From Atherinomorus stipes (lineage: Eukaryota; Chordata; Actinopteri; Atheriniformes; Atherinidae), in contig JALJCO010007056.1 of NCBI GenBank assembly GCA_023101725.1, positions 62,001-126,000 on the forward strand: a stretch of 64,000 bases of DNA. Reading direction: 5' to 3'. A model generated the notes under the pieces. The model saw nothing but the letters and a program-made list of their open reading frames with translations. It had not been told where the DNA came from and made no database searches. Below, piece after piece: positions 20,312 to 33,200 of this stretch. Made by a program: the position numbers and the translations under genes. How positions within the stretch are numbered: the stretch's first letter is position 1; each line of letters opens with the position of its first letter.

Positions 20312-23300
20312 CTAAAAGTTAAAAAAGTATTTTTTTATTTAGATATCTGCTGATTGTTTTCATTAAGAAACAGAAAGACAGAGAGAAACCTCTGTTCAGT
20401 TAAACTTGAAGCAAATATCTGACCAGGACTCCTCACCATCCTGGTCTGTGGTGATCCCGTTTACGCCCTCCTGGAGCAGCCGAGTCCAGGTGTCTTCTTG
20501 CTCCCCCGCATCGTCAACTTTCCCCCACACTGGGCCCTCTTCTGGGTCCCAGACGAGACCCCACCTCCCTGACTCTGGTGTTGCCTCCCCCTCCTCTTCC
20601 TCTTCATCTCCAGCCAAGATGACCCCCATCTTGAGGGCAGACAGCGGCTGAGGGTAGCCGTCCTGGAGGGACAGGTCCCTGAACAGCCAGAACTGAGAAC
20701 CTGCAACAGCAGTCCACATGGACATGGACACGGACAAGTGTCCCAGTGAAATACAGAAGCACACCGCTGAATAACTAAGTGTTATTCAACTTGGAAAGAC
20801 ATTTTACATTTCATTTAACTACATTTAAGTAATTATTGATAAATTTATGTTTCATTTGATGTACTTGTTTCCTATTCTAATTATTCAATGATGCATTTAA
20901 GTAATTATTTACTGAACGGTTGACTTATTGTGTTTACTTCTACTTTTAAAAAGTTACATATTAAAATAGTTATGACCAAGTCGTGGTGTTACAAATGTGT
21001 GGAAATGACATAAACAGCTTGTGGCCAGTCGTTACTAATACATGAAGAACTTAAACCATCTCTATGTTGTCCAAAATGAACCCAGCTTGCTTGGTTACGG
21101 CGATTTGGGGATTTTTCATATAGGTCTATATGTGACTGATAAAACTTCCCTCATTCATAGTTAATGCTTGTAGGCAATCATATTTATCATAATCAAGAAG
21201 GAATAACTGTTTTTTACCCCCACATCAAGCCTGATGGCGTGTAAATGCGAAAAAAGTGTTTCAAATTACACTTATATGAAAAACTGCTTTATCTAAAAGT
21301 CTGAAAAACCGCCTCATGAGAGCATAAAAAAGATTTTTGTGATATTTGAGAGATTTTCGAAATGTAGGTGTTTCCATTAGCAGTTTTTAATTGCTATATT
21401 TAGATTTTGCGAAATTCCAGGTGTAATGGAAACCCAGCTAGTGTCACTTAGAACAAAAGCCTTTTTTTCCTTTTTCTTCAGTTACGTCTCGTAAGTTGCC
21501 TGAAGAACCACAGTAAATGTTAAGTTTTCCTCAGGAAGTTATTCCTTTATCTTTTTAAAATCCAACATTTGTTGATCATCAGCATTCCCAAGCATGTTTT
21601 CAGGTGTGTATCCCTCCTTGACCTGTTTACATCATCACTGACTATTCATTAATGATGATGAGGTCGACTTCTTTACTAAATAGAGATTTTCATATTTACC
21701 GCTGATGAAGATGATGGCGTGATCTGATGGTCTTTCCAGCACAGCGTCAAGTCGATGAAGATCAGGAGGTAGACCCCTCCACAGCCTCCTGACTGAAGCC
21801 CCCCGCCCCGACACCAGACCCCCACCGTTTACTCTCCACACCGCCAAACCTGGAACGGTCCAGAGACAGGAGGGAGGCGAATCAGAGATCATGCCAACAT
21901 AAACCATAAACCAAGGGTCATTAGTTCAGAATGGTCATTATAGGGGACATTTTATGATTATGTGTCCCCAGATTTCCACAGTCAGTGTCCACGTTCTCAC
22001 CCAGCCTTGCCATGTAGAAATCAGAGAGTAGGTTTAAAGCCAGCCCCTGATCATGATCCCTCTGCTCCAGTTTGAAATGTTTTGTGATCTGAAGTTAACA
22101 ACAACCAGCAGAAATGAGCAGCTTCTTCCCTCAGCAGAACATCTGAAACTGGACCAGAGGATGGAGGACACCTGTTGTGTTCATTCAGTCAGCGTCGCGA
22201 TGCGCAGAGAAAATACAGCAAGCTACACAAAGTACACATTCACAGCAAGGTCCCGTCAGGACCAGAACCAGAAAGGAAAACCTCCATCAGAACCAGAAAT
22301 AGAAAGGCAAACCTCCATCTGGACCAGAACCAGGGAGGAAAATCTCTATCAGGACCAGAACCAGGGAGGAAAACCCTCCATCAGGACCAGAACCAGAGAG
22401 GAAAACCTCCATCAGGACCAGAACTAGAAAGGAAAACCTCCGTCAGGACCAGAATCAGAAAGGAAAACCTCCATCAGGACCAGAACCAGGGAGAAAAAAC
22501 TTAATCAAGACTACAACCAAAAGGAAAACCTACATCAGGACCACAACCAAGAAAGAAAACCTCCATCAGGACCAGAACCAGGAGGAAATCCTCCATCAGA
22601 ACCAGGAAGGAAACCATCAGAACCAGAGCCAGGAAGGAAAAAACTCCATCAGGGCCACAACCAAGAAAGAAAACGTCCATCAGGACCAGAACCAGGGAGG
22701 AAAATCTCCATCCGGACCAGGACCAGGAAGGAAAAACTCCATCAGAACCAAGAAGGAAAACCTCCATCATGACCAGAACCAGGAAGCTCTTGTGGACACA
22801 GACCTCATCAGACAGCTGATCTTCCCACAGATTACTGTATAAATGATAGTAAACGTCCCTTTAAAGGCAGGGAAGGGGATCCTGGAAAAAGGTTCAAGCA
22901 AGCTACATTTAAAGAAAATACCCCCCCACCCCCAAAACTATGCCTCCAGAGAACAGGAGCGTGTGCACACATGGTTGTCGGCGAACATAACCGAGAACAG
23001 CCGAGTGGCTAGCTTGTTAGCTTCCCAGTAAACAGCAGAGGAACCACGTTTCCTAAAAGTGAAAATTATCTCACCTCCAACTTCTTCTGTGGTGTAAAAC
23101 ATCCTCACTGCAAACACCAACACCTCCATGACTTCATCCACATCTGTTTTTTAATTTTTCAGAGCAAACAGCGGCATAGATAAGAGCAGCGAGCAGCTAC
23201 GTTCGTCTGCACTGTGAGACGCTCATGACGAGTTGTGAGCACGGTGAGGGTGGGAGGGGGACAAATGGCAGAGTTTGATGGACATAATAATCATTCAATC

Positions 23301-26300
23301 AATCAGCAAGGGCCGTTACTTTTTTTCAGTGCTGTCCGTTCCACAAGAGATTAATTTTTTTAATTTTTGTGTCAGAAGATTTAATAAATTGGCTGCAATC
23401 GGGGTGTGAGGAGGACTTTTAAGCAATTAAAAATACTCTTGGAAAACATCATCCACCCTGCCTTTAATGCTCCATTTCAGTATGTGTGAGAAAGTGGAGA
23501 TGTCTCAGACCTTTGAAGAAGAAGATCTCGCCCCGGATCTTTGCCACAGCATCAAAACTGGTTGTGCAGCGGTCGATGAAGTGACTGATGGTAGGAGACA
23601 AGGACATGTAAGAGCCTTTGTTATCAATTAAACTTATTATTGACAGATCATTTTTATATTCAGAGATATGAGGTTTCACCTGTGATGGCATGAGAGCAAA
23701 TATCTGACAACACTTTGCAGAGCTACATCTGGTGTCAACTCCGCCAGAAGGTGGAGCAGGTCCAGTCACAATATCTTCATTTTTTTATACGAGCGAGATA
23801 ACATCAAACATTGTTTGATTTTAGATTTTTAGACCAACATAAAAGCTGTAAATATTTTAGGCTGAACAGGAAAACCTCTGAAAATGTGTTTATAGGTCAA
23901 ATTTGCACTGGAAATGATCCAAACACACCTGAGAACACAACAAACCTGGATGTCAGTGAAGGTTTCTCTCAGTGTGTTCATCTCAACATAAATTGAGTTA
24001 GATTCAACATAAATATGTCGATCAGCTCATGTGATGTCAGAGCAGATGCAGATTTCATCATACAGTATAACCTAAGATCATCCACTTCTTTCAGCCAGAC
24101 ATGAGCTGACATCCAGCTTAAGATTAAACGCTTGTTGATGGACTTGACCATCTACCACATTCGGCCCTGGGCAGAATGTAATCTGAGGCACGATTCATCA
24201 CCGCTCAGATGGAGCTTAGCTATTGGTGAAGCTTCTATAAACTGTAAGAATAACACATCCATTCTTCTGCTTTGTTCATCATTGGCTTCATCCAGGTGCC
24301 ACTGTGGTATTAGTTTGCACTTTTGAAATGTTCAGAGGAATGTATAAGTGTCGTACACTGAATCTGTATTTGGATTGACAGAAAACAGTAGAAATTCAGA
24401 ATTAAATGGTTTAATTGGTGCAAAAACCTGCAATCTCCCACTGTAAAGCAACTTAAAATCACCAGACTTGTCTATGAAACTTAAACCAGTAATACCCTGA
24501 AGACACAGTATTAAATGGTTTCTCTGTAGATTGATATATTCAATGAATGAAGGATTTCTTTAACAAGATATTTAAAGGGGCACCCAAATGGCCATTTATT
24601 TGGCTTATTCCTCGCCAGCTCTGGTCTTTACATAAATTAAATTCAAATTATGAAACATTAAGGTTGGTAAAATTGGATCAAAAAATTCAATCAGGATTTT
24701 ATCTATTTCTTTGTTTTTTTTAAAAAATTGTAAATCTGGATTTTTGTTCAAAAATCGATTTTTTTTTTTTCTTTTTGGTCAAATTTAGCTGCTTCATTTG
24801 ACTCTTTTTTATAAGTTGGGTGTGAAGAAAGTTACTATTTTTCTCCATGAAAAATGTAGATATAGATTTAAAACAAACAAACAAAAAAAAAAAATCACAA
24901 AAATCTGCAAAATTTAATCGACACCCAAAAAAAATCATTCAGAATCGAATCAGGTGAAAAGCATATCACACCAGCCCTATGAAACATGTTTGTCATTTGG
25001 AATTACACTTGTGATCTGAGGGCTGGAGGATGAGAGAGGTAGGACCTTCCATCTGATCTTTAGTCCTACCCATGTCCGTGCTGGTGATGATGCTGCTGAT
25101 GGTGGTGGTAGTGATGGTGTCCTCTGTGGTGCACCTGTGGTTCTGCTGTGAGACGTGGAGCTTCAGTGACCAGCAGCTGGTTACGTTTACCTGAACAAGA
25201 GGTTAAAGATAAGAGTTTGCATTTGATCAAGATACCAGTTCAGCGTTTGCTCACATCTTAAAGTCCGCCACCGTTCAAGATTCCATCACAAGAATCTGAT
25301 TTGGATCAGAGCCAGGATCCATCAGCTGATGGGAGACGACATCATAGCTGACTGAGCTCAACCACTTCCTCTCTGATCAAATCATTAAAAAATCTCTTTT
25401 TCCTCCTGATCGATTAGACAAAACAGAACCGGACCGAAGCACAGTCTGGATGTTGAGTTTTAAAATATTCACATCATGGAAAAGAAAGCTGAAAGGATAA
25501 ATTTATGTTTGGAGGCATTAAAGTTTTCTTCATGTTTTCAGTCTGGATCAATGTGGGAATGTTGATCGTTGAACCGATCTAAAGATCCCCATCACTGGAT
25601 CGTTCCACCACCAGTAAGCAGTGGCAGAGTTAAACTGGAACTCTTAAAACAGTTTAACTTTCCAACCTTAAAACTCCACATTCAGGACTTGTTTGATGAC
25701 ATCATTTCTGGAACTGTCGCGTCATGAGGCTGAGAAATTATACAACTTCTTCTCCCAGGATGCTGTGAGACGCTGCAGCTGTGTTTCACTTTACACAAGC
25801 AGATATAAACACGCCGGCCACTTTAAACACGCACTGTGGCTGATTCAGCACAGAAATGCAGCATGGCATTATAGGGGATTATCACGCTTACCGGAAGTTC
25901 ACGGATTTTGGGCACTTCCTCTTCCGGGCCATGTTAACGACAGCCGTTCCTGCTCTGTTATACTGTTTAAATCGGATAAACTCCAAACATACTCAAGTTT
26001 TCATTCTAGACTGAAATGATACTAAAGAAGAAGTGGATCAAAGCGATCGATTCGCCGCGGTGAAGGGCTGAACTTTATAATAAAACACACGTTTGTTTGT
26101 CGCCGGTGGGGCACGACACCGGCACTTCACAGCATGCTAGCATTAGCCAGCTAGCGTTTACTGACGTGCTTAACATTGTGCGTCTTAAAACACACAAACA
26201 TCTGAAAATCGGGTCTGTACCCCCCCGTTTCCATTGGAACAACTGGGGACTGCCAAGAAAGGAGACGCTTTCAGATGATTGTGTGTTTTCAGCCGCACAA

Positions 26301-29300
26301 AGTTAGGCACGTAATCGAGCTGGCTAATGCTAACCTGCTAACACGACTGCGCAGTCTGCCGGCCACAAATAAACGTGTATCGTTTTATTATGAAGTTCGG
26401 TCCTTCACCGCGGCGAATCGGTCGTTTTGATCCACTTCCTCCTCAGCATCACTTCAGTCTGGAATGAAAACTTGGCATTGGCGTTTATCCGATTTACAAA
26501 GTTTAACAGAGTAGTAGCTGGCGGACTACTGTTAGCAGGTTAGCATTAGCCAGCTCGATTACGTGCCTAACTTTGTGCGGCTGAAAACACACAAGCATCT
26601 GAAAGCGTCTCCTTTCTTGGCAGTCCCCAGTTGTTCCACTGGAAACGGGGGGGTACAGACCCGATTTTCAGATGTTTGTGTGTTTTAAGACGCACAATGT
26701 TAGCACGTCAGTAACGCTAGCTGGCTAATGCTAGCATGCTGTGAAGTGCCGGTGTTGTGCCCCACCGGCGACAAACAAACGTGTGTTTTATTATAAAGTT
26801 CGGCCCTTCACCGCGGCGAATCGATCGCTTTGATCCACTTCTTCCTTAGTATCACTTCAGTCTGGAATCCGTGAAAATTTCAGTAGGGTTGGCGTTTATT
26901 CACGTTATCTACCAAGTAAAGCAGGGACATTGAACTGGGCCGGAAGTGGGCCCTCTAAGTGTTTTAAACCGGAATTTCGGAACACGGAAGCGTGTTAATC
27001 CCCTATCGGACGAAGAAATGGGACTGTCTTTTACTCCCTGGAGAAGCTTGCAGTCCTGGTAGAATGCCAGATGGTGCCAAACTCTTTTTCAACGGGTCAG
27101 CATCTCTGAGAAAATCTGCCAAAGTTCTGCTCTAAAGCTGATTTACTGGAAACTTGACTAACCACATCCTGATGATGAAGGATCACAGCTTACAAATTCT
27201 CTTCAGTTAACAACTGAAACCAGTTTCCTGATCTGTGTTGTTTTGTTATCTCCTGTCTGACACTGAAGTCTGACACCAGGCCCAGATGGGGTGAGCCCAA
27301 AGCTCCTTGGGAACTGTGCTGACCAGCTGGGTGTGCCCCTGCAGAGGATCCTCAACCAGAGTCTGCCGCTGGGGAAGGTCCCAGTCTTTTGGAAGACCTT
27401 ATGTATTGTTCCGGTACCCAAGGCTGGGCGTCCAGGTGAGCAGAGTGACTACAGACCAAGGTTTTCGTAGTTAACTTGAAGTAACAAAAAACACTAACTA
27501 AAATTGAAAAAAAAAAACATTGTCGTTAACTGAAATAAAAATAAAAATGACAGTTTTCTAAAAAATTATAACTAATAGAAACTGTATGGTGTCTTTACAA
27601 AACTAATTAAGTTATTGCAAAATCCTCCTTAGTTTTAGTGTTTGTAATTTATTTACTACATAAACTTTTGGGGTTGATATGAAATCTATTTCCATTTAAT
27701 CTGTGTACTTTGCTCCGAGTGACTTTCTGGTGATTTTGAATGTCACACCAGACAAATTTGTATAATTTAAGAGTTGCCAAGATTTTTTTGCTTGTACTAA
27801 GCAAAAGAAAATTGCCAATAGAACAAGCAAAACTTTCTTGATAAGATTCTTGAAATAAGATGCATTGCCTTAAAACAAGTTCCTATATCTCACTGAAATG
27901 TTTCTCTTTAAGTAATTTTGTCTTATTTTGAGTGTGATGAGACATTTTGACAAGAAATTAGAAAAATATACTTGGTAAGATTTGAGTTTTGCAGTGTATA
28001 TCTTATCTTATCTTATCTTATCTTATCATCTTGGATCAATGAGTTTTATCCATCAAGGATCATGGATAATGGCTGAAACCTTCACAGAAAACATTAAACA
28101 TCATAACTGCAGCCATGAAAAGTATTAAACATGAACAAGTCATGGATGTTAACAGATGTCTCTGAACATATGCATCGTGTAAAGTTTCATCTGTTTCCTT
28201 CTCGTGATCTTCTGACTTTTCCAGTACAATACTATCTTTCATATGATGATGAGGAGGAAGAGGATCCAGCTGACAAGCAGTTCTGTCTCTGAATGTCCTC
28301 AGAGGTCAGGCCAGTCAGCACAACTGTCCTTATTCATCTGGCCCTGCGTTCCAGATATATCACATCAAATCTTATTTAGAGCATGATGCACAAGAAAGAT
28401 AAAGATTAAAAGAACATAGAAGCCGGGGGGTCCTGGGCCCTGGTGCTCTGGGGTGGCCCCTGCCTCCTGGGCCAGGGGGCCCAGCTCGGCGCTGACGCGC
28501 CTCCTCTGGTTTGGGGCAGTCCTCATGTCCTGGTATCTAGCCACTGCACCGGGGGGCCGGGGCGCCCCTGCTATGTATGCGTGTGTATGTCAGTAGGGAT
28601 GTATGTGTGGGGGTGGGGGTTGCGGGGTAGCCGGGTCCTTTCCGCGCCGGGTGCCTGTCCTGCCCGGCCGCTGTGTTGGTTGGGACTGACCTGCATGAAT
28701 TAACTCGTGCGGGTTGGTCTCGACTGGTTCGGGGGCTTGGTTGGGTGGGCTCATGGCGTGGGGGAGGGTTGGCGGCCCTGTGGTCCCCATCCATGGTGTA
28801 TGTGGGTGGGTGTATGTCTGGAGGAACAGGGTCTTTTTCTACCCCGGTCTCTCAGGTGCTACTGGGGGGAGGGGGGGTAGTGGCTGCTTGATGCACTAAT
28901 GGTCATGCCCGGCTGCATTGTGGGGGATCTGCTGGCTCGGGGATGCCTGGCCTGCTGCGTCCGGGGATGGGGGATGTGTGTGTGTGTGGGGGGGGTGCCG
29001 GGAGCTTGGAGCTTGCGGTTCCTTTCCCGGCCCGGGCTATCACCCAGGAGGCACGGAGGCAAGGGTAATAGTGAGGTGGGTGTGTGAGGACAAATGAATG
29101 AGAGCGTGAAAGAGGAAATGTGGGAGGGAGGAATTTGGGCTGGAAGAGGGAGGAGATGTGGGTAAGTGGTTGGAGGAAAGGGGGATGGAGGAAGGAGGCG
29201 TTTGCTTGCGAGTGTCTAGTAGGGATGGTCCTGAGGGGCTGAAGAAAGAAGGGTGGGAGTGTGACAGGTCAGAGGGAAGGGTGGGGCTGGACATGTATGG

Positions 29301-30181
29301 GGGGAGTGTATGGGGGTATAGGGAGGTGGGGGCATATGTGTTGGGTGGAGGGAGGGGTCGGTGCAGGTGTGTGGGGGGAGTGCATGTGGGTGTTACAGGG
29401 TATCAGGAGGTGGGAGGTATGTGTGGAGGGCAGAGGGAGGGAAGGTGTTGGGGGTGGAGGGAGGAGTGAGTGTGGGTATGTAAAGTCGGAGAGTGGAGCG
29501 AGTGTGGGGGGAGTGCATGTGGGTGTTGGGGGTATGTGTGTGAGGAGTGAGTGTGGTGGTGGTGTAGGGAGGTTGGTAGCAGTGGTAGCACCCAGGTGTC
29601 AGGTGTGTGGGGCAGGGACGTCGGGGTGGGGGCTGGCCTGTCCTGGGGGGGTGTCGTCTGGAGGGTCCAATCCTCCTGGGTTTCGGTTGGGCCACCTGGG
29701 TCGGGTGGGGGCTGCTCCTGGGCGCTTGGGCCCTGGACCCGGCGCTGTCCCTGGCCCCTGACCAGCTTCTGGTCTTGGTCCACTGGGGCCTGGACCCCGA
29801 GACTGCGGGGGGCTTCGACTGGGGCCGCCTCTTGCCTCCCTCTGGGGGATGCCTCTGGGTGGCTGCGGGGGGCCTGGGTCCTGAGCTTTGCGGGCTTCCT
29901 CCTCCTTGCAGAGACGAGGCTGCATCTGCATGACTGTATCACCATGGAGACCCTTTATTATGCATGTTGACACTGTGACACTGCTTCCCGTTGCGATGAC
30001 TAGGTTGTACCTCTTCTCTGCGTAGTTCTGCGTGCGTTTGTATGATGTGAGGATACTTAAGCCACCTGCAGGTCCTCCTGTAGGGGATTGTTGTTTTGTT
30101 TTCCAACAGAGACCTTGGAATGTTGTTTAGCGATTTCTGAACAGATGCACCAGTGAACTGTGTACTGTAAGTGTATTCATG

Positions 30182-30216
<35 letters not shown>

Positions 30217-33200
30217 TCTTCCTCTTCCTCAGTCCATTCTTTCTGTTCCACTAACTTTCATTTCTCCCTTGTCAAGCAGATGCTCTAAAAAGGAGTATTG
30301 TTTACGTCCATGAAGCGCGCACATGCGCGGTCACGAAACTATGGAAGCTTCGGCGTTCAGAGCCTACTCTGCCGATAATGCAAGCGTAGAAGAAGAAATT
30401 CACTGTTTACATTGTGGTAAGAGCGCAAGAGCTCTAAACAAACCAGGACAAACAAAGGAGGGGTTGGATATTGATCTAAAAGAAAGAAAGAAAGAAAGAA
30501 AAAGAGAACGCGCAATCTCGTCTGCTGTGGCTTCTGTAGTTTTGTGAATGTGCATCGGCGTGCTTGCTCGGCATGCGATGTAGTCTTGTTTAGACTCTAA
30601 AAATATACTAAATGGCGTAGTTTCAAGTAAATTCTGGACCCTACCCACTCAGGGCACTTGGATTACATGGGACGAGCAGTATGGAGGAATATTGACAATT
30701 TTTCGTGGACTTTTATGGACCTTTTTGGCTCAGACGCTGGCGAACTCCATTGGGGGGGAACGAGAAGTTGCCCTGAACTCTGGCTGCATTTGACATATTA
30801 AAAAAGAGGTCCAGAGTCTTGCTCACCATCAGGGTAAGTGGAAAATAAAGTTAAATCATTCTGAGGGTGAACTATTCCTTTAAGAAGCTTAACGTAACTT
30901 TTTCTTAGGGAGCTTTGAGGGTTAAGGCTATAGTTCCCATGGAGGAACCCCTGGACTTCACATGGTAAACATCACCAGGACCAGACTAACAAAACAGGAC
31001 AAACATGACAAGAATGAACCGACCAGGGGAAACAAATCTGGGACTGTTGTTGTTGCAGCTACGTATGATTACAGGCATCAGACGTGGTTTGGTTACATTC
31101 TGGTTTTTGTGTCCTCGCCCAGCCAGAATAAATCATTAAAAGATGAAAACTGTGATGACTGAGTCTCACCGTAGAGCCGCGTTATGTGCTCCAGATCCTG
31201 GTGGCCTAGGCGGTAGTGGAGGGGGTCTCCAGCAGGACCCTGGTAGTACGGCCTCATCACTGAGTGTCGGGATGAAGAATGAGATAGACCTAGTGCATGT
31301 CCGAACTCATGGACCAGTACTGTGAACAGGTCGGTTCCCTCAGAAGCTGGACAGGAAATCAGGAGAGGACACGGAGGACATCAGATGCTGAGCTGTTCAG
31401 GTGTTTGAAGATGTAATAAAGCTTCATTTCTGCAGTTTGCGCTGGTTTGATATGTAGGTCTCGAGCACGATGAACCATTCAAATTTTAAAATTCAACTTT
31501 TAATTTCACAAAGAGCATTTCTTGCTCAGGCCTGTGGTGGAGCTGATTTTAGTGGTGAACAGTAAAAAGTCCAATTATATAGCTTATTTATGTCTAAAAT
31601 GAAACTCAAACATCACAGAATGTAGAACTGTATTTTGTTAGCTGGACTACAAAATTACAGCTAATAGCCGTTAATGTGTTTCACATCCATCAGGTGTGTC
31701 ATTACTAACAATCCTACAAAAAAAAAAAAAAAAAACAGCTGCAAATGATGCATTGTTATGCAGGGATGTTTGACGGTGACACCTCTGTGCAGGGAGGGAT
31801 TTATCACCCAGACAAATCCCTATGACTGACTGACTTTTGGTCTATTTGAATGTTTGTTGAGCTCCCAGCCAGAGGATTCGCAGTAGTTGGTGAATTTATT
31901 TTTGCATTGTTTTCTGTAAATCTCCCCAACAGAAACCATAAGGAAAGTAGAAGTACTGAAGTGTTTTAGGATGATTGCATCAGTGTGTCAGAGGTTAAAA
32001 AGAAAGTTTGGTAATATGAACAATGTGTGTTTGATTCAGTGACAGAATATACAGTTGTCTTCAAAGTTATTCATACCTTCCAATTAAAGAAACTGCTAAA
32101 TTCACAACAGTAATTCAAAAAACAAGAAACTAAAGAAACTAATAATAAATCAAAATTTAAAAATTACAATTTTGTGAAATAAAATATTGCTTTTGAATTG
32201 TGGTGAGAAATAATAATTTAAAAAAAAACAACAAATAAACAAAACTGTCCGAGACACATTAGAGCACCTTTCCCAGTTAACAGTGGACCAACATGACTTC
32301 AACAGGTGTAGATGTCTTTTTGAACATTAGAGAAAACACCTGATTGCAGTGATTTCCTCATAATGTTGCTAAACAAAACTTTTGCTTCGGAGCCCCATCA
32401 TGCTTGTTTATTTGCTTTATTTTTTGTGTGTTTGTTTTTAATATGTCTTTCAAACCACAATTCAAAACTAATGTCATTATTTTCATAGAATTTTTATTTA
32501 ATATTACTTTTGTCTATTTTATCTTTTTTCACTGACAGCTGATTTTTTCCATCTTCAATATAAATATTTTTGAGAACGACTGTAGTTTTAATATGAGTCC
32601 ATATTTAGCTAAAGATCTGAGCTGTTCTGATCATTCTGATTGTTGTTACTGTTTTGTTTTAAAAAAAAAAAGCCTCTTTCGAAATCTTGCCTAAAAACTC
32701 AGAAAAAAACTGTGAAGGTAATAAAAAAATTTTGTCATGCTCCACCTGGTTGTCTGAAGGACCACTGCTCCTCTGCATCCAGGTGAACTCCTCCTGCCCG
32801 AGTAAGGTCTGAGGGAAAGAATGCATGGCCGACTGCACCCCCAGCCCCATCAAAGGGATAGTCATCACCATGGTAACCATGGAGGAAGTCCACCTGCATG
32901 TCAGCTGTCTCCCGACTGCCCACCTGGAAAAGGAGGGTCACAGAGCTCCGGTAAACCGTGGGAGTTTAATGTCACATGAAGCATCAGAACAATGAGCCCA
33001 CCTCATGGAATTCCAGGGGCGTAGGCTCCGCCCACACTCTCAACGCGTAGAAGACCAGCGAGCGAATCATCTCCCGGGACAGGTGAGAGGAGGACGGATA
33101 TGAGTGCAACCTGAGAAGAAGAGGAACACAGAAGATCCACAGCTTGAGTCCATCTTTACTGGTGTGTTCCTCCAGTATCTGGACCAGCAGGTCCTGGTCC

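Noticed and set aside
22053..22770. Charged repeat frames ([18 protein letters not shown]) in mmp25 intron 8
   Set aside because: They come from the 31-bp minisatellite; frames shift with each indel and lie between well-supported exons on the other strand.
22250..22790. CRISPR-like regular repeats
   Set aside because: Units are contiguous without spacers, and the sequence is clearly vertebrate.
28443..29970. Several 60-180 codon frames on both strands in the G-rich region
   Set aside because: Overlapping frames on both strands in a low-complexity dispersed repeat; none shows a domain.
31170..31338. Alternative acceptor for mmp25 exon 6 at CTTCTGAG|GGAACC
   Set aside because: It would put the active-site exon out of phase with exon 5; the upstream acceptor TGTCCAG|CT gives a continuous frame.
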